NCBI GenBank assembly: GCA_022616085.1
Contig: JAKEFN010000074.1
Location: forward strand, 1 to 21,185
Reading direction: 5' to 3'
Origin: a bacterium
Lineage (GTDB): Bacteria; Patescibacteriota; Minisyncoccia; Phycocordibacterales; JAKEFN01
DNA length: 21,185 nt
Part shown: positions 1-5,987 of the stretch, one piece after another
Layout of the letters: the number at the start of each line of letters is the position of its first letter
Position numbering within the stretch: the first letter of the stretch is position 1
The notes under the pieces: model-generated
Databases searched by the model: none
The model's input: the letters and a program-made list of their open reading frames with translations, nothing else
Told to the model about the DNA's origin: nothing
Program-made: the position numbers and the translations under genes

Positions 1-399
1 AATTTGCCAATAAGTGCAGAGTGCTATTTCGTGTTCAGCGGTTGTTCCTTCGTGATATTTCTCAAGATGTTCCAACAATTCTTTCGAGCAATCCCAAAGA
101 CTATCATATTTCAGCGAACCTTCCGAGTAATCAATTTTTGTTGATTCGCCCAACATCAATAGGAACGCTATTTTCAAAAGAGGGAGTCCATTTTTGTGAT
201 GATTTGCAAACACTTCAAGCCAGTTGCCTTCAAGTTTTCCCCATAGGTGAGGGTAGTCCTTGAACTCTTCTTTTTTCTTTTCCTCCCACTCCGCATCAAA
301 TTTTTCACTGGCGATTTGCTCTTTTTCGTCTTCTCGTTGACGATAAATTTTCCAAAGTATGAAAGCGATTATTGCGAGAAGGATATAAATGAAAGTCAT
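1..399 (-). CDS. Single-pass membrane protein of unknown function, partial (3' end beyond the left edge)
   Basis: This frame is open on the minus strand from an ATG at 399 to the window edge, giving 133 codons without a stop. Residues 2-17 form a hydrophobic helix (ILLAIIAFILW), followed by a highly charged, E/K-rich stretch (about residues 20-50, possible coiled coil) and then a more ordinary soluble region with several Trp and His. The layout is an N-terminal membrane anchor with a cytoplasmic or external domain. I do not recognise the family. The start lies 3 nt after the stop of the upstream Xre-like regulator gene, so the two are probably co-transcribed. I see no clear ribosome binding site, as for many genes here. 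Confidence 0.6.
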   Translation of the reverse strand, partial: MTFIYILLAIIAFILWKIYRQREDEKEQIASEKFDAEWEEKKKEEFKDYPHLWGKLEGNWLEVFANHHKNGLPLLKIAFLLMLGESTKIDYSEGSLKYDSLWDCSKELLEHLEKYHEGTTAEHEIALCTYWQI

Positions 400-402
400 A
401 GT

Positions 403-624
403 TTATTTAATGAAATAGTTGACGTCTTTTTTATAAAGTGTAGCAAACTTCTTGATCTCTACAATATCCAATCTTTGCTCGCCCGCCTCTGATTTTGAAA
501 TATAAGATTGTGGCCGTTTCAGTCTCTTTGCGACCTCAACTTGCGTCAAACCTGCTTCTAGGCGGGCTTTCTTCAGCTTTTCCGCAAAATCTTGATATTC
601 CTTTGTTCGTATTGACCTACCCAT
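403..624 (-). CDS. Xre/Cro-type helix-turn-helix transcriptional regulator
   Basis: A 73-residue protein that is almost entirely an HTH_3 (lambda Cro/C1-like) domain. The helix-turn-helix is seen in residues 10-62: LKKARLEAGLTQVEVAKRL, then the recognition helix with RPQSYISKSEAGEQ and a final helix with IKKFATLY. There is no second domain, so it is likely a dimeric DNA-binding repressor without a ligand domain. It precedes a small membrane protein gene by 3 nt; small Xre genes beside membrane genes occur in toxin-antitoxin, phage-like and stress modules, but nothing here decides between these. An inverted repeat about 40 bp upstream could be its own operator. Confidence 0.85.
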   Translation of the reverse strand: MGRSIRTKEYQDFAEKLKKARLEAGLTQVEVAKRLKRPQSYISKSEAGEQRLDIVEIKKFATLYKKDVNYFIK

Positions 625-664
625 ATATTAACAGGATATATTCACAAAAGCAATATTCAAAATT

Positions 665-682
665 AGAATAATATGCTATTCT
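665..682. promoter_or_regulatory. Inverted repeat, possible operator of the Xre regulator
   Basis: AGAATA and TATTCT form perfect 6-bp arms around a 6-nt spacer in an AT-rich stretch 41-58 bp upstream of the regulator start. Size and position fit an Xre-type operator, but binding is only inferred. The right arm also reads as a -10-like TATTCT for rightward transcription, 6 nt before an ATG at 689. Confidence 0.3.
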
Positions 683-688
683 TATTTT

Positions 689-856
689 ATGATTGCCCGC
701 CAAAAAATTTGCGAAGCCCAAGCGCGGGCGCGGCGGACGGGGGGTTCACGGGGGGAATTCCGCCGCGCCCGAGCGTTCCGCCGGAGCGAAGCGGAGGCGG
801 TCAGTTTCGCTCAAAGTAGGTTCGGATTTCGTCAAACAAACGCATCAAAATTATGA
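689..856 (+). other. GC-rich patch with a doubtful 55-aa Arg-rich ORF between a -10-like box and a terminator
   Basis: An ATG at 689 lies 6 nt after a -10-like TATTCT, and the frame stays open for 55 codons to a TGA just before the hairpin at 860-880. The predicted peptide is unusually rich in Arg and Ala and resembles no family I know. The DNA at about 715-800 is much more GC-rich than its flanks and contains short inverted repeats (for example GAGCGAA with TTCGCTC, and CCGCC with GGCGG). A second overlapping frame is also open with TTG at 693, so open frames may only reflect high GC. It could be a repeat element, an RNA, or a decayed insert. Coding status is doubtful. Confidence 0.2.
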
Positions 857-859
857 AAA

Positions 860-880
860 ACCTCGGCGACTGGCCGAGGT
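860..880. terminator. Bidirectional intrinsic terminator downstream of purA
   Basis: ACCTCGGC and GCCGAGGT form a perfect 8-bp stem around a 5-nt loop. T-rich tails follow on both strands: GTTTTTGTTATTTTTTT on the plus side and TTTTTCATAATTTT on the minus side. It closes the minus-strand purA transcript 8 bp after its stop codon and would also stop rightward transcription from the GC-rich patch. Confidence 0.85.
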
Positions 881-887
881 GTTTTTG

Positions 888-2174
888 TTATTTTTTTCCG
901 TTTCCGTTTGTGTAGAGAATCGCGCTTCGCTCCGCGCCGACAGTCACCGCGGTTGTCGGAAGGCGCGTGAATTGCGAGACGATCGCAATGTAGTTTTTGA
1001 GCGATTCCGGAAGGTCTTTGTATGAAGAGCATTGCCCAAGATCGCCGTTCCATCCGGGGAGTGTCTGATACTCGAGTTTTGCCTCCCGCATGACGCGTGT
1101 TGTTAAGGTTTCCAGTCCACCGACCGGTTTTCCTTCAAATTCGTATGATGTGCATACCGGAATTTCGGCAATGCCCGAAAGCACGTCTGCTTTGGTGAGC
1201 ATAAGCTCGGTTACGCCTCCCACGCGGCAGGCATAACGGAGCGCGGGGAGATCAAGCCATCCGACTTTGCGCGAACGTCCGGTTGTGGTGCCGACCTCGC
1301 ATCCTTTCGCGGCGATGAGCTTTCCTGTTTCGTTATTCTGTTCCGTCGGGAACGGCCCTTCACCAACACGCGTTGCATATGCTTTGACGACCCCGATGAC
1401 ACGCTCAAAACGGTATATGCCGAATGATTGCGCCACCCCCGCCGCGGTGCACGTTGACGATGTGGTAAAGGGCGATGAACCATGGACCGTATCAAGGAGA
1501 ATTCCCTGCGCTCCTTCAAAGATAATGTCTTTACCATCCCGCGCCGCTTCTGCAACCATCATTCGTGTATCTGCAAGATACGGCCTTAGCATCTCGCTAA
1601 ACTGCAGACACCATGCAACCGCTTCGTCAAATGATTGAATGAAATCAAGGTCGGTTTTGAGATATTTCGCAACCGCGAGCTTTTCATCGTAATAGCCGCC
1701 CGTCCGCAGGCGTTCCGCTATGCGCGCCTCGCTTACAAGATCGCCGAGCCGGAGCCCTCTCCGTCCCCAGTAGTCTTCGAATACAGGCCCGATACCGCGT
1801 TTGGTGGTGCCGATGGCGTTTCCCTTTGCCGCATTTTCACGTCCCGCGTCAATCGTTTTGTGGATATTGAGAACGACCGGTGCTGACCGATCAAGAAAAA
1901 CGGTTGAGCCGAATCGGTTCGCAACATCAAGCTCGCTTTGTATGACCGGAAGATCGCACGCAACAGTCGGGCCGACAATATTTATCATGCCCGGGTGCAG
2001 AATGCCGGATGGAAGATTATGGATTTTATGCGATACCCCGTCAATAACAACTGTGTGTCCCGCATTGGCTCCGCCAAGGAAGCGCACTATCATACGTGCG
2101 GAATGACAGAGATTGTCTACAATTCTCCCTTTCCCTTCGTCGCCCCATTGGGCGCCCAAAACAACTATATTCAT
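888..2174 (-). CDS. purA: Adenylosuccinate synthetase
   Basis: PurA joins IMP and aspartate using GTP to give adenylosuccinate, the first committed step to AMP. The 428-residue length is normal. The N-terminal GTP-binding loop GAQWGDEGKG is followed by GGANAGHTV, LPSGIL, the KRGIGP...RRGLRLGDL switch region, GAQGILLDTVHG, the guanine-side GTTTGRSRKVGWLD and the TKADVL motif. The ATG at 2174 is chosen because AGAGG lies 9 nt upstream and the P-loop then starts about residue 7; a TTG two codons earlier is also possible. It lies 64 nt downstream of the Nudix gene on the same strand and may share its transcript. The terminator at 860-880 ends it. Confidence 0.97.
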   Translation of the reverse strand: MNIVVLGAQWGDEGKGRIVDNLCHSARMIVRFLGGANAGHTVVIDGVSHKIHNLPSGILHPGMINIVGPTVACDLPVIQSELDVANRFGSTVFLDRSAPVVLNIHKTIDAGRENAAKGNAIGTTKRGIGPVFEDYWGRRGLRLGDLVSEARIAERLRTGGYYDEKLAVAKYLKTDLDFIQSFDEAVAWCLQFSEMLRPYLADTRMMVAEAARDGKDIIFEGAQGILLDTVHGSSPFTTSSTCTAAGVAQSFGIYRFERVIGVVKAYATRVGEGPFPTEQNNETGKLIAAKGCEVGTTTGRSRKVGWLDLPALRYACRVGGVTELMLTKADVLSGIAEIPVCTSYEFEGKPVGGLETLTTRVMREAKLEYQTLPGWNGDLGQCSSYKDLPESLKNYIAIVSQFTRLPTTAVTVGAERSAILYTNGNGKK

Positions 2175-2238
2175 GGACAAAATCCTCTTGCTATATGGAA
2201 CAAGCCAAGGGACAGTATCTTACAGATCGGGCCACAAA

Positions 2239-2799
2239 TCAACCCATAAGCCCTCGCGCGTAAAGGGCGGGAAGTATGCCGCCGAGTTTGATGTCTGTTC
2301 GCGTTTCGCGGTCTTTTGGGAGAAGAAACGACTCAAGTTCGGAGAGCGGGACAAGCATAACCTCAATCTCCTCCGCTTCCTCGAGTTTTTGTTCCTGAAC
2401 TTTTTCTGCGTCAAGCGCGAGGTAGATCGCGAGTTCGTCATCTACAAGGCCGGAGTTGAAAGGGCCGGCATTTATGAGTTCATATCGGGGGGCGTCATAG
2501 CCGGTTTCCTGAAGGAGTTCTGCACGTGCGAGCGTTTCTTCTGACACACCTTTTTTGTCCATGAGTCCCGCCGGAAGCTCAATCGTATAGGCGCGGAGCG
2601 GTATGCGGAAAATTTTGATAAGCACCAGCTCGCGCTTTTTGGTAACTGCGGCAATGGCGACAATGCGACCGTGCGTCTTGCGCTCCACGCGTTCCCAGAC
2701 GCCTTCCTCGCCCGTGATGCCTTTGTAGCGCGTCTCAATGAGTTTTATGTATTTTCCGTCGTGAACGACGCGGTCTTCTAAAATTTGTATTTTTTGCAT
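2239..2799 (-). CDS. Nudix hydrolase, ADP-ribose pyrophosphatase-like, with a divergent Nudix box
   Basis: A 186-residue protein with the N-terminal beta-strand region and ELPAG (residues 74-78) typical of ADP-ribose pyrophosphatases (NudF/MutT-related), which cut ADP-ribose to AMP and ribose 5-phosphate. The Nudix box at 78-101 is not canonical. Where the consensus has REUXEE, this protein has AELLQE: the Arg is Ala93 and one metal-binding Glu is Gln97, while Glu94 and Glu98 remain. The first part of the box also has a one-residue shift and lacks the usual Glu. Activity or substrate may differ, although the helix and loop length are otherwise kept. The start is 6 nt after a -10 box (GATAAT), so the mRNA looks leaderless. 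It is followed by purA. Confidence 0.85.
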   Translation of the reverse strand: MQKIQILEDRVVHDGKYIKLIETRYKGITGEEGVWERVERKTHGRIVAIAAVTKKRELVLIKIFRIPLRAYTIELPAGLMDKKGVSEETLARAELLQETGYDAPRYELINAGPFNSGLVDDELAIYLALDAEKVQEQKLEEAEEIEVMLVPLSELESFLLPKDRETRTDIKLGGILPALYARGLMG

Positions 2800-2805
2800 G
2801 ATTTT

Positions 2806-2834
2806 ATTATCTCGGGTTTTCGAGACACTGGGAA
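2806..2834 (-). promoter_or_regulatory. Promoter of the Nudix hydrolase gene
   Basis: On the minus strand TTCCCA and GATAAT are separated by 17 bp, with the ATG 6 nt after the -10 box, placing the expected transcription start on the start codon. It lies back to back with the rightward promoter at 2836-2864. Confidence 0.5.
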
Positions 2835-2835
2835 C

Positions 2836-2864
2836 TTGACATTATTGGCAGATTATTAATAATC
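2836..2864 (+). promoter_or_regulatory. Strong sigma70-type promoter
   Basis: A perfect -35 TTGACA (2836-2841) is followed by TAATAATC, giving -10 candidates at 15-17 bp spacing. It would start a transcript near 2870 that ends at the terminator 3144-3167, about 295 nt long. Confidence 0.6.
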
Positions 2865-2922
2865 TTTTGAGACTGCCGTATCCGTTCTGGTTTTGAGAAA
2901 CGCTCTTCAGGCGATTTCCTGG

Positions 2923-3135
2923 ATGAAGTCCCCGCGCGGCAAGTGGCGCACGCTTCATGTTTCGGTTGCACGGAGTTTTCCAAGGAAGAGGCTTCCTTTA
3001 TTCGGACGCATTTGGAGTTTCGTCTCGCGCCGCTCCGTGAATTATGAAGCGGCGTTTGATAATGTCGCGATTCTCAAAAAAGAAACAAACAGTAAAAGGT
3101 GGAGAATTCATCGGACATACCGTTTAGGCGCATAA
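2923..3135 (+). CDS. Hypothetical 70-aa basic protein, or a small RNA, in its own transcription unit
   Basis: Between a consensus promoter (2836-2864) and an intrinsic terminator (3144-3167) the longest frame ends with TAA at 3135, only 8 bp before the terminator stem. It starts at ATG 2923 (70 aa) or TTG 2893 (80 aa); neither has an SD site. The product is rich in Arg, Lys and Trp with no known motif. The reading frame one step over is open from 2871 to 3047 and has a more protein-like composition (FLDEVPARQVAHASCFGCTE), but has no early start codon, so a frameshifted gene remnant is also possible. A structured RNA is the third option. Confidence 0.35.
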   Translation: MKSPRGKWRTLHVSVARSFPRKRLPLFGRIWSFVSRRSVNYEAAFDNVAILKKETNSKRWRIHRTYRLGA

Positions 3136-3143
3136 TGCAGAAC

Positions 3144-3167
3144 CCCCGGAATAACCGGGGCTTTTTT
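3144..3167 (+). terminator. Intrinsic terminator
   Basis: CCCCGG and CCGGGG pair around AATAA, followed by six T. It ends the short unit that starts near 2870 and sits directly before the promoter of the next gene. Confidence 0.85.
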
Positions 3168-3171
3168 GATG

Positions 3172-3177
3172 TATAAT
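3172..3177 (+). promoter_or_regulatory. -10 box of a leaderless message
   Basis: A perfect TATAAT ends 6 nt before the ATG at 3184, so the expected transcription start coincides with the start codon. No good -35 is visible because the upstream terminator stem occupies that place. Confidence 0.55.
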
Positions 3178-3183
3178 TGCGCC

Positions 3184-3951
3184 ATGACGCTTCACGCGAA
3201 AAAGATTATTATTTTTGACCTTGACGGGACACTCACTCCCGTAAAATGCGAGATGGAGCATGCGATGCGCGGGCTTTTTTCGCGGCTCCTTGAAGAAAAG
3301 AGTGTCGCCGTCATGTCCGGGGGTTCGTTTGAGCAGTTTGAGAAGCAGTTTTTACAGGGGTTTTCTCTCAGGGAGAATGAGTTACGGAACCTCTTTCTTT
3401 TTCCAACGAACACCACGCGGTTTTACCGATTCGATAAAAATGGGTGGGAGCTTGTCTATGCAGAGGAGCTTGCTCACGAAGAAGCGGAGAAAATTTTTGA
3501 CGCTTTTCATCGGGGCTTCAAAGATGTCGGCTATGCGGAACCGGAAAATCCTTACGGCGAGACCATAGAAAACAGAGGAAGCCAGGTGACGCTCTCCGCC
3601 TTGGGACAAAAAGCGCCGCGCGAGCTCAAGGAAGCGTGGGACCCTGACCGCGCAAAACGGCTCGCAATCGCCGCGGCGGTCAAAAAATACCTTCCCGACC
3701 ACGAGGTGCGAGTTGCCGGCACTACTTCAATTGACGTGACACGCAAAGGAATGGATAAGGCGTATGGAATTGCCCAGATTGAGAAACATCTTGGTTTTAC
3801 AAAAGACGAAATGCTTTTTGTCGGCGACGGGCTCTTCCCAGGCGGAAATGATTATCCCGTGCTTGAGGTGGGAGTGTATTCCGTCGCGGTTTCGGGACCG
3901 AAAGAAACAGAGAGGCTCATAGGCGCTTTAACCGAGCGCGGCTTGCTTTAG
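3184..3951 (+). CDS. HAD-IIB phosphatase, eukaryotic-type phosphomannomutase-like
   Basis: A 255-residue HAD-superfamily protein with all four motifs: DLDGT (Asp12 and Asp14), Ser45 in SGGS, a Lys in TRKGMDKAYG, and GDGLFPGGND (214-223). The last two motifs closely follow the pattern of eukaryotic-type phosphomannomutase (PMM; TRDG...GDKTMPGGND), which converts mannose 6-phosphate and mannose 1-phosphate. Activity could instead be a sugar phosphatase. Mannose 1-phosphate would feed cell-surface glycans. The ATG at 3184 is chosen over an ATG at 3166, because the latter overlaps the terminator and precedes the TATAAT. It stands alone, 27 nt before the aminopeptidase gene, which has its own promoter. 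Confidence 0.85.
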   Translation: MTLHAKKIIIFDLDGTLTPVKCEMEHAMRGLFSRLLEEKSVAVMSGGSFEQFEKQFLQGFSLRENELRNLFLFPTNTTRFYRFDKNGWELVYAEELAHEEAEKIFDAFHRGFKDVGYAEPENPYGETIENRGSQVTLSALGQKAPRELKEAWDPDRAKRLAIAAAVKKYLPDHEVRVAGTTSIDVTRKGMDKAYGIAQIEKHLGFTKDEMLFVGDGLFPGGNDYPVLEVGVYSVAVSGPKETERLIGALTERGLL

Positions 3952-3971
3952 TCCCTTTTTTCTGCTAGAGT
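3943..3971 (+). promoter_or_regulatory. Promoter of the leucyl aminopeptidase gene (leaderless)
   Basis: TTGCTT (3943-3948), 17 bp, then an extended -10 TGCTAGAGT ending at 3971. The ATG at 3979 is 7 nt later, so transcription should begin at or next to the start codon. The -35 lies inside the end of the upstream gene. Confidence 0.6.
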
Positions 3972-3978
3972 TTTTCTA

Positions 3979-5397
3979 ATGAAATTTCACTTTTTGGGGA
4001 AAAATGAAGAAAAGAACGCGGCGCGCAAAGGGGCTGTTCGTATCGCGTTGACGGAGGGAAAAAGCGCCATATTTCGGGATCGGGACGGGGTTCGAACTCT
4101 TGAAATCGGGACAGGCGAAGACGGGTTGAAAAAAATGACGCGCCGGACGTTTTTTTTGACTATGCGAAAAATCATCGCGGAAGCGAAAAAAACGGAGATC
4201 CCGTCTCTCCATATTCATATGCCGGATTTTGCATTTCCCCGTCTTGGTTTTACGGAGAAAGAATTAGGTGAGATTATTGCCCGCGAATTCATCCTCTCGA
4301 ATTATGAGTTTGATTTTTATAAGACGGTTGATGCGGATCGCCATTTTTTTGTGAAGGACATTTTTATCACCGGCGGTTCTCGAAAAACAGAAGAAGGGAT
4401 TGCGCGCGGGCTTATGATTGCGACGCATATAAACAAAAGCCGCGATCTCGTCAATACGCCCGGGTGCGATATGGCGCCGGCGCATTTTGCCGAGAATGCC
4501 ATCGCCGAATCGAAGGGGTTTCCGGTTAAGGCGAGCGTTCTCGACAAACAGGCGATGAGAAAGATTGGCATGGGCGGCGTGCTTGCGGTCGGTGATGGTT
4601 CGCAACACGAGCCGAAATTCGTCATACTTGAGTATTTTCCGCTTCCGCGCGGACAGAAAGGAAAAACCGGCAAAAAAATAAAGCCGATTGTGCTTGTCGG
4701 AAAAGGCGTAACATACGATACCGGCGGCATTAATATAAAAACGGGGAGCCATCTCGATGATATGCATATGGATATGGCGGGGGGCGCAGCTGTTCTTCAC
4801 GCGGTCATTCTTGCGGCGAAACTCGGCATACAGAGGAATATAGTCGGACTTATCCCTGCGGCGGAAAATATGCCGTCTGGAATGAGTTTGAAACCGCATG
4901 ACATCATCACTTCGCTTTCCGGAAAAACGATAGAAATCTTGAATACCGATGCGGAAGGGCGTGTCATGCTTGCAGATGCTCTCACATACGCGGGGCGATA
5001 CGATCCGGCTCTTGTGGTCGATGTCGCGACGCTCACCGGTTCAGCGATGTCTGCGCTTGGTCAGCGCGCGTCCGCCATATTCACAAAAGACGCGAAGCTC
5101 GAAGCGCTTGCGCGCGAACTCGGCGAGAAATCCGGCGACCACGTTTGGCCATTGCCTCTTTGGGACGAATACGCTGAAGAAATAAAAGGAACATATGGAG
5201 ATTTTGCAAACACCGGCAAAACACGTTACGGCGAGGCGATTAATGCGGCCATTTTTCTCTATCAGTTCGTGAAGGATTATCCCTGGCTTCATATCGATAT
5301 CGCGCCGCGCATGGTATCGATTGAGGGAGAGTATCTTGCAAAAGGCGGAACGGGCGTCCCCATTTCGCTTCTTCTTCAACTTATCGAGAAAGCATAA
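3979..5397 (+). CDS. pepA: Leucyl aminopeptidase, M17 family
   Basis: A 472-residue cytoplasmic metallo-exopeptidase that removes N-terminal residues from peptides, using two divalent metal ions. The N-terminal third is variable, as usual. The catalytic domain shows GKGVTYDTGG (Lys242 and Asp247), MDMAGG (Asp265), NTDAEGR (322-328, metal-binding Asp and Glu plus the catalytic Arg), TLTGSA and the C-terminal WLHIDIA. All known metal ligands are present, so it should be active; the family normally forms hexamers. The ATG at 3979 directly follows an extended -10 promoter. The stop is separated by a single base from the ATG of the next gene, which suggests translational coupling. Confidence 0.95.
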   Translation: MKFHFLGKNEEKNAARKGAVRIALTEGKSAIFRDRDGVRTLEIGTGEDGLKKMTRRTFFLTMRKIIAEAKKTEIPSLHIHMPDFAFPRLGFTEKELGEIIAREFILSNYEFDFYKTVDADRHFFVKDIFITGGSRKTEEGIARGLMIATHINKSRDLVNTPGCDMAPAHFAENAIAESKGFPVKASVLDKQAMRKIGMGGVLAVGDGSQHEPKFVILEYFPLPRGQKGKTGKKIKPIVLVGKGVTYDTGGINIKTGSHLDDMHMDMAGGAAVLHAVILAAKLGIQRNIVGLIPAAENMPSGMSLKPHDIITSLSGKTIEILNTDAEGRVMLADALTYAGRYDPALVVDVATLTGSAMSALGQRASAIFTKDAKLEALARELGEKSGDHVWPLPLWDEYAEEIKGTYGDFANTGKTRYGEAINAAIFLYQFVKDYPWLHIDIAPRMVSIEGEYLAKGGTGVPISLLLQLIEKA

Positions 5398-5398
5398 G

Positions 5399-5956
5399 AT
5401 GAAATTTTACGAAGGAGAAGGTTCTATTTCTATATTAAAAAGCGGCGATATCGGCGTTATGCCGACTGATACTATTTATGGCATTGTGTGTTCCGCGCTA
5501 TTGCCGAGCGCTGTGGAGCGGCTCTATCGCGTCCGGCGGCGCGATACAGAGAAGCCCTTTATCGTTCTTATTCTGGACGTTTCAGAACTCATGCGCTTCG
5601 GCATTGCGCCGAACGAACAAGACAAAAAAATGTTGGATGGGCTCTGGCCCGGGAAAGTAAGCGTCATTTTTCCGTGCTCGTCCCCAGAGTTTTTTTATCT
5701 TCATCGCGGCACGAAGGAGATCGCGTTTCGTATTCCGGCGGACGATAGTCTCCGCGCGTTTCTCAAAAAAGCCGGTCCTCTTGCGGCGCCGTCCGCAAAT
5801 CCCGCCGGACTCCCGCCCGCAGAGACAATAGAAGAAGCAAGAAACTATTTTGGCAAAGAAGCTGATTTCTATATTGACGGCGGGCATATTACGGGCAATC
5901 CCTCTAAACTCGTGCGTCTTAGGGATGGGGAAATCGAAATTTTGCGAGCAGGTTGA
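5399..5956 (+). CDS. tsaC: L-threonylcarbamoyladenylate synthase (Sua5/YrdC/YwlC family)
   Basis: A 185-residue, single-domain YrdC protein. It makes threonylcarbamoyl-AMP from threonine, bicarbonate and ATP for t6A37 modification of tRNAs that read ANN codons. Visible family signatures are PTDTIYGI near the N-terminus, the KxR-type RRRDTEKPF loop, LWPGKVSVIF, a basic strand ending in AFRIP and the nucleotide-binding APSANPAG. The length is that of TsaC/YrdC rather than Sua5, which carries an extra C-terminal domain. It starts one base after the pepA stop and must be read from the same mRNA. The promoter of secD lies at its 3' end. Confidence 0.93.
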   Translation: MKFYEGEGSISILKSGDIGVMPTDTIYGIVCSALLPSAVERLYRVRRRDTEKPFIVLILDVSELMRFGIAPNEQDKKMLDGLWPGKVSVIFPCSSPEFFYLHRGTKEIAFRIPADDSLRAFLKKAGPLAAPSANPAGLPPAETIEEARNYFGKEADFYIDGGHITGNPSKLVRLRDGEIEILRAG

Positions 5957-5980
5957 TTTTTCCAATCCCTCATATACAAT
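5953..5980 (+). promoter_or_regulatory. Promoter of secD-secF (leaderless)
   Basis: TTGATT (5953-5958), 16 bp, TACAAT (5975-5980), then 7 nt to the ATG at 5988. The -35 overlaps the tsaC stop codon. The geometry supports the start at 5988 rather than the in-frame ATG at 5979, which lies inside the -10 box. Confidence 0.6.
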
Positions 5981-5987
5981 GGTTTCA

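Noticed and set aside
2871..3047. Alternative frame with a Cys-x2-Cys-like pair as a zinc-ribbon gene
   Set aside because: There is only one Cys pair and no start codon near the transcription start; kept only as a possible remnant in the finding on this unit.
4085..4110. tRNA T-arm-like GGTTCGA sequence
   Set aside because: It lies within the pepA coding frame and has no matching acceptor, D or anticodon arms.
4264..4899. Long minus-strand frame (211 codons) inside pepA
   Set aside because: It is a shadow of the well-conserved M17 gene; composition is Arg-rich with no family resemblance.
5850..5987. N-terminal extension of SecD into tsaC
   Set aside because: It would overlap tsaC by more than 100 nt and precede the promoter at 5953-5980; SecD homologs begin at the first membrane helix.
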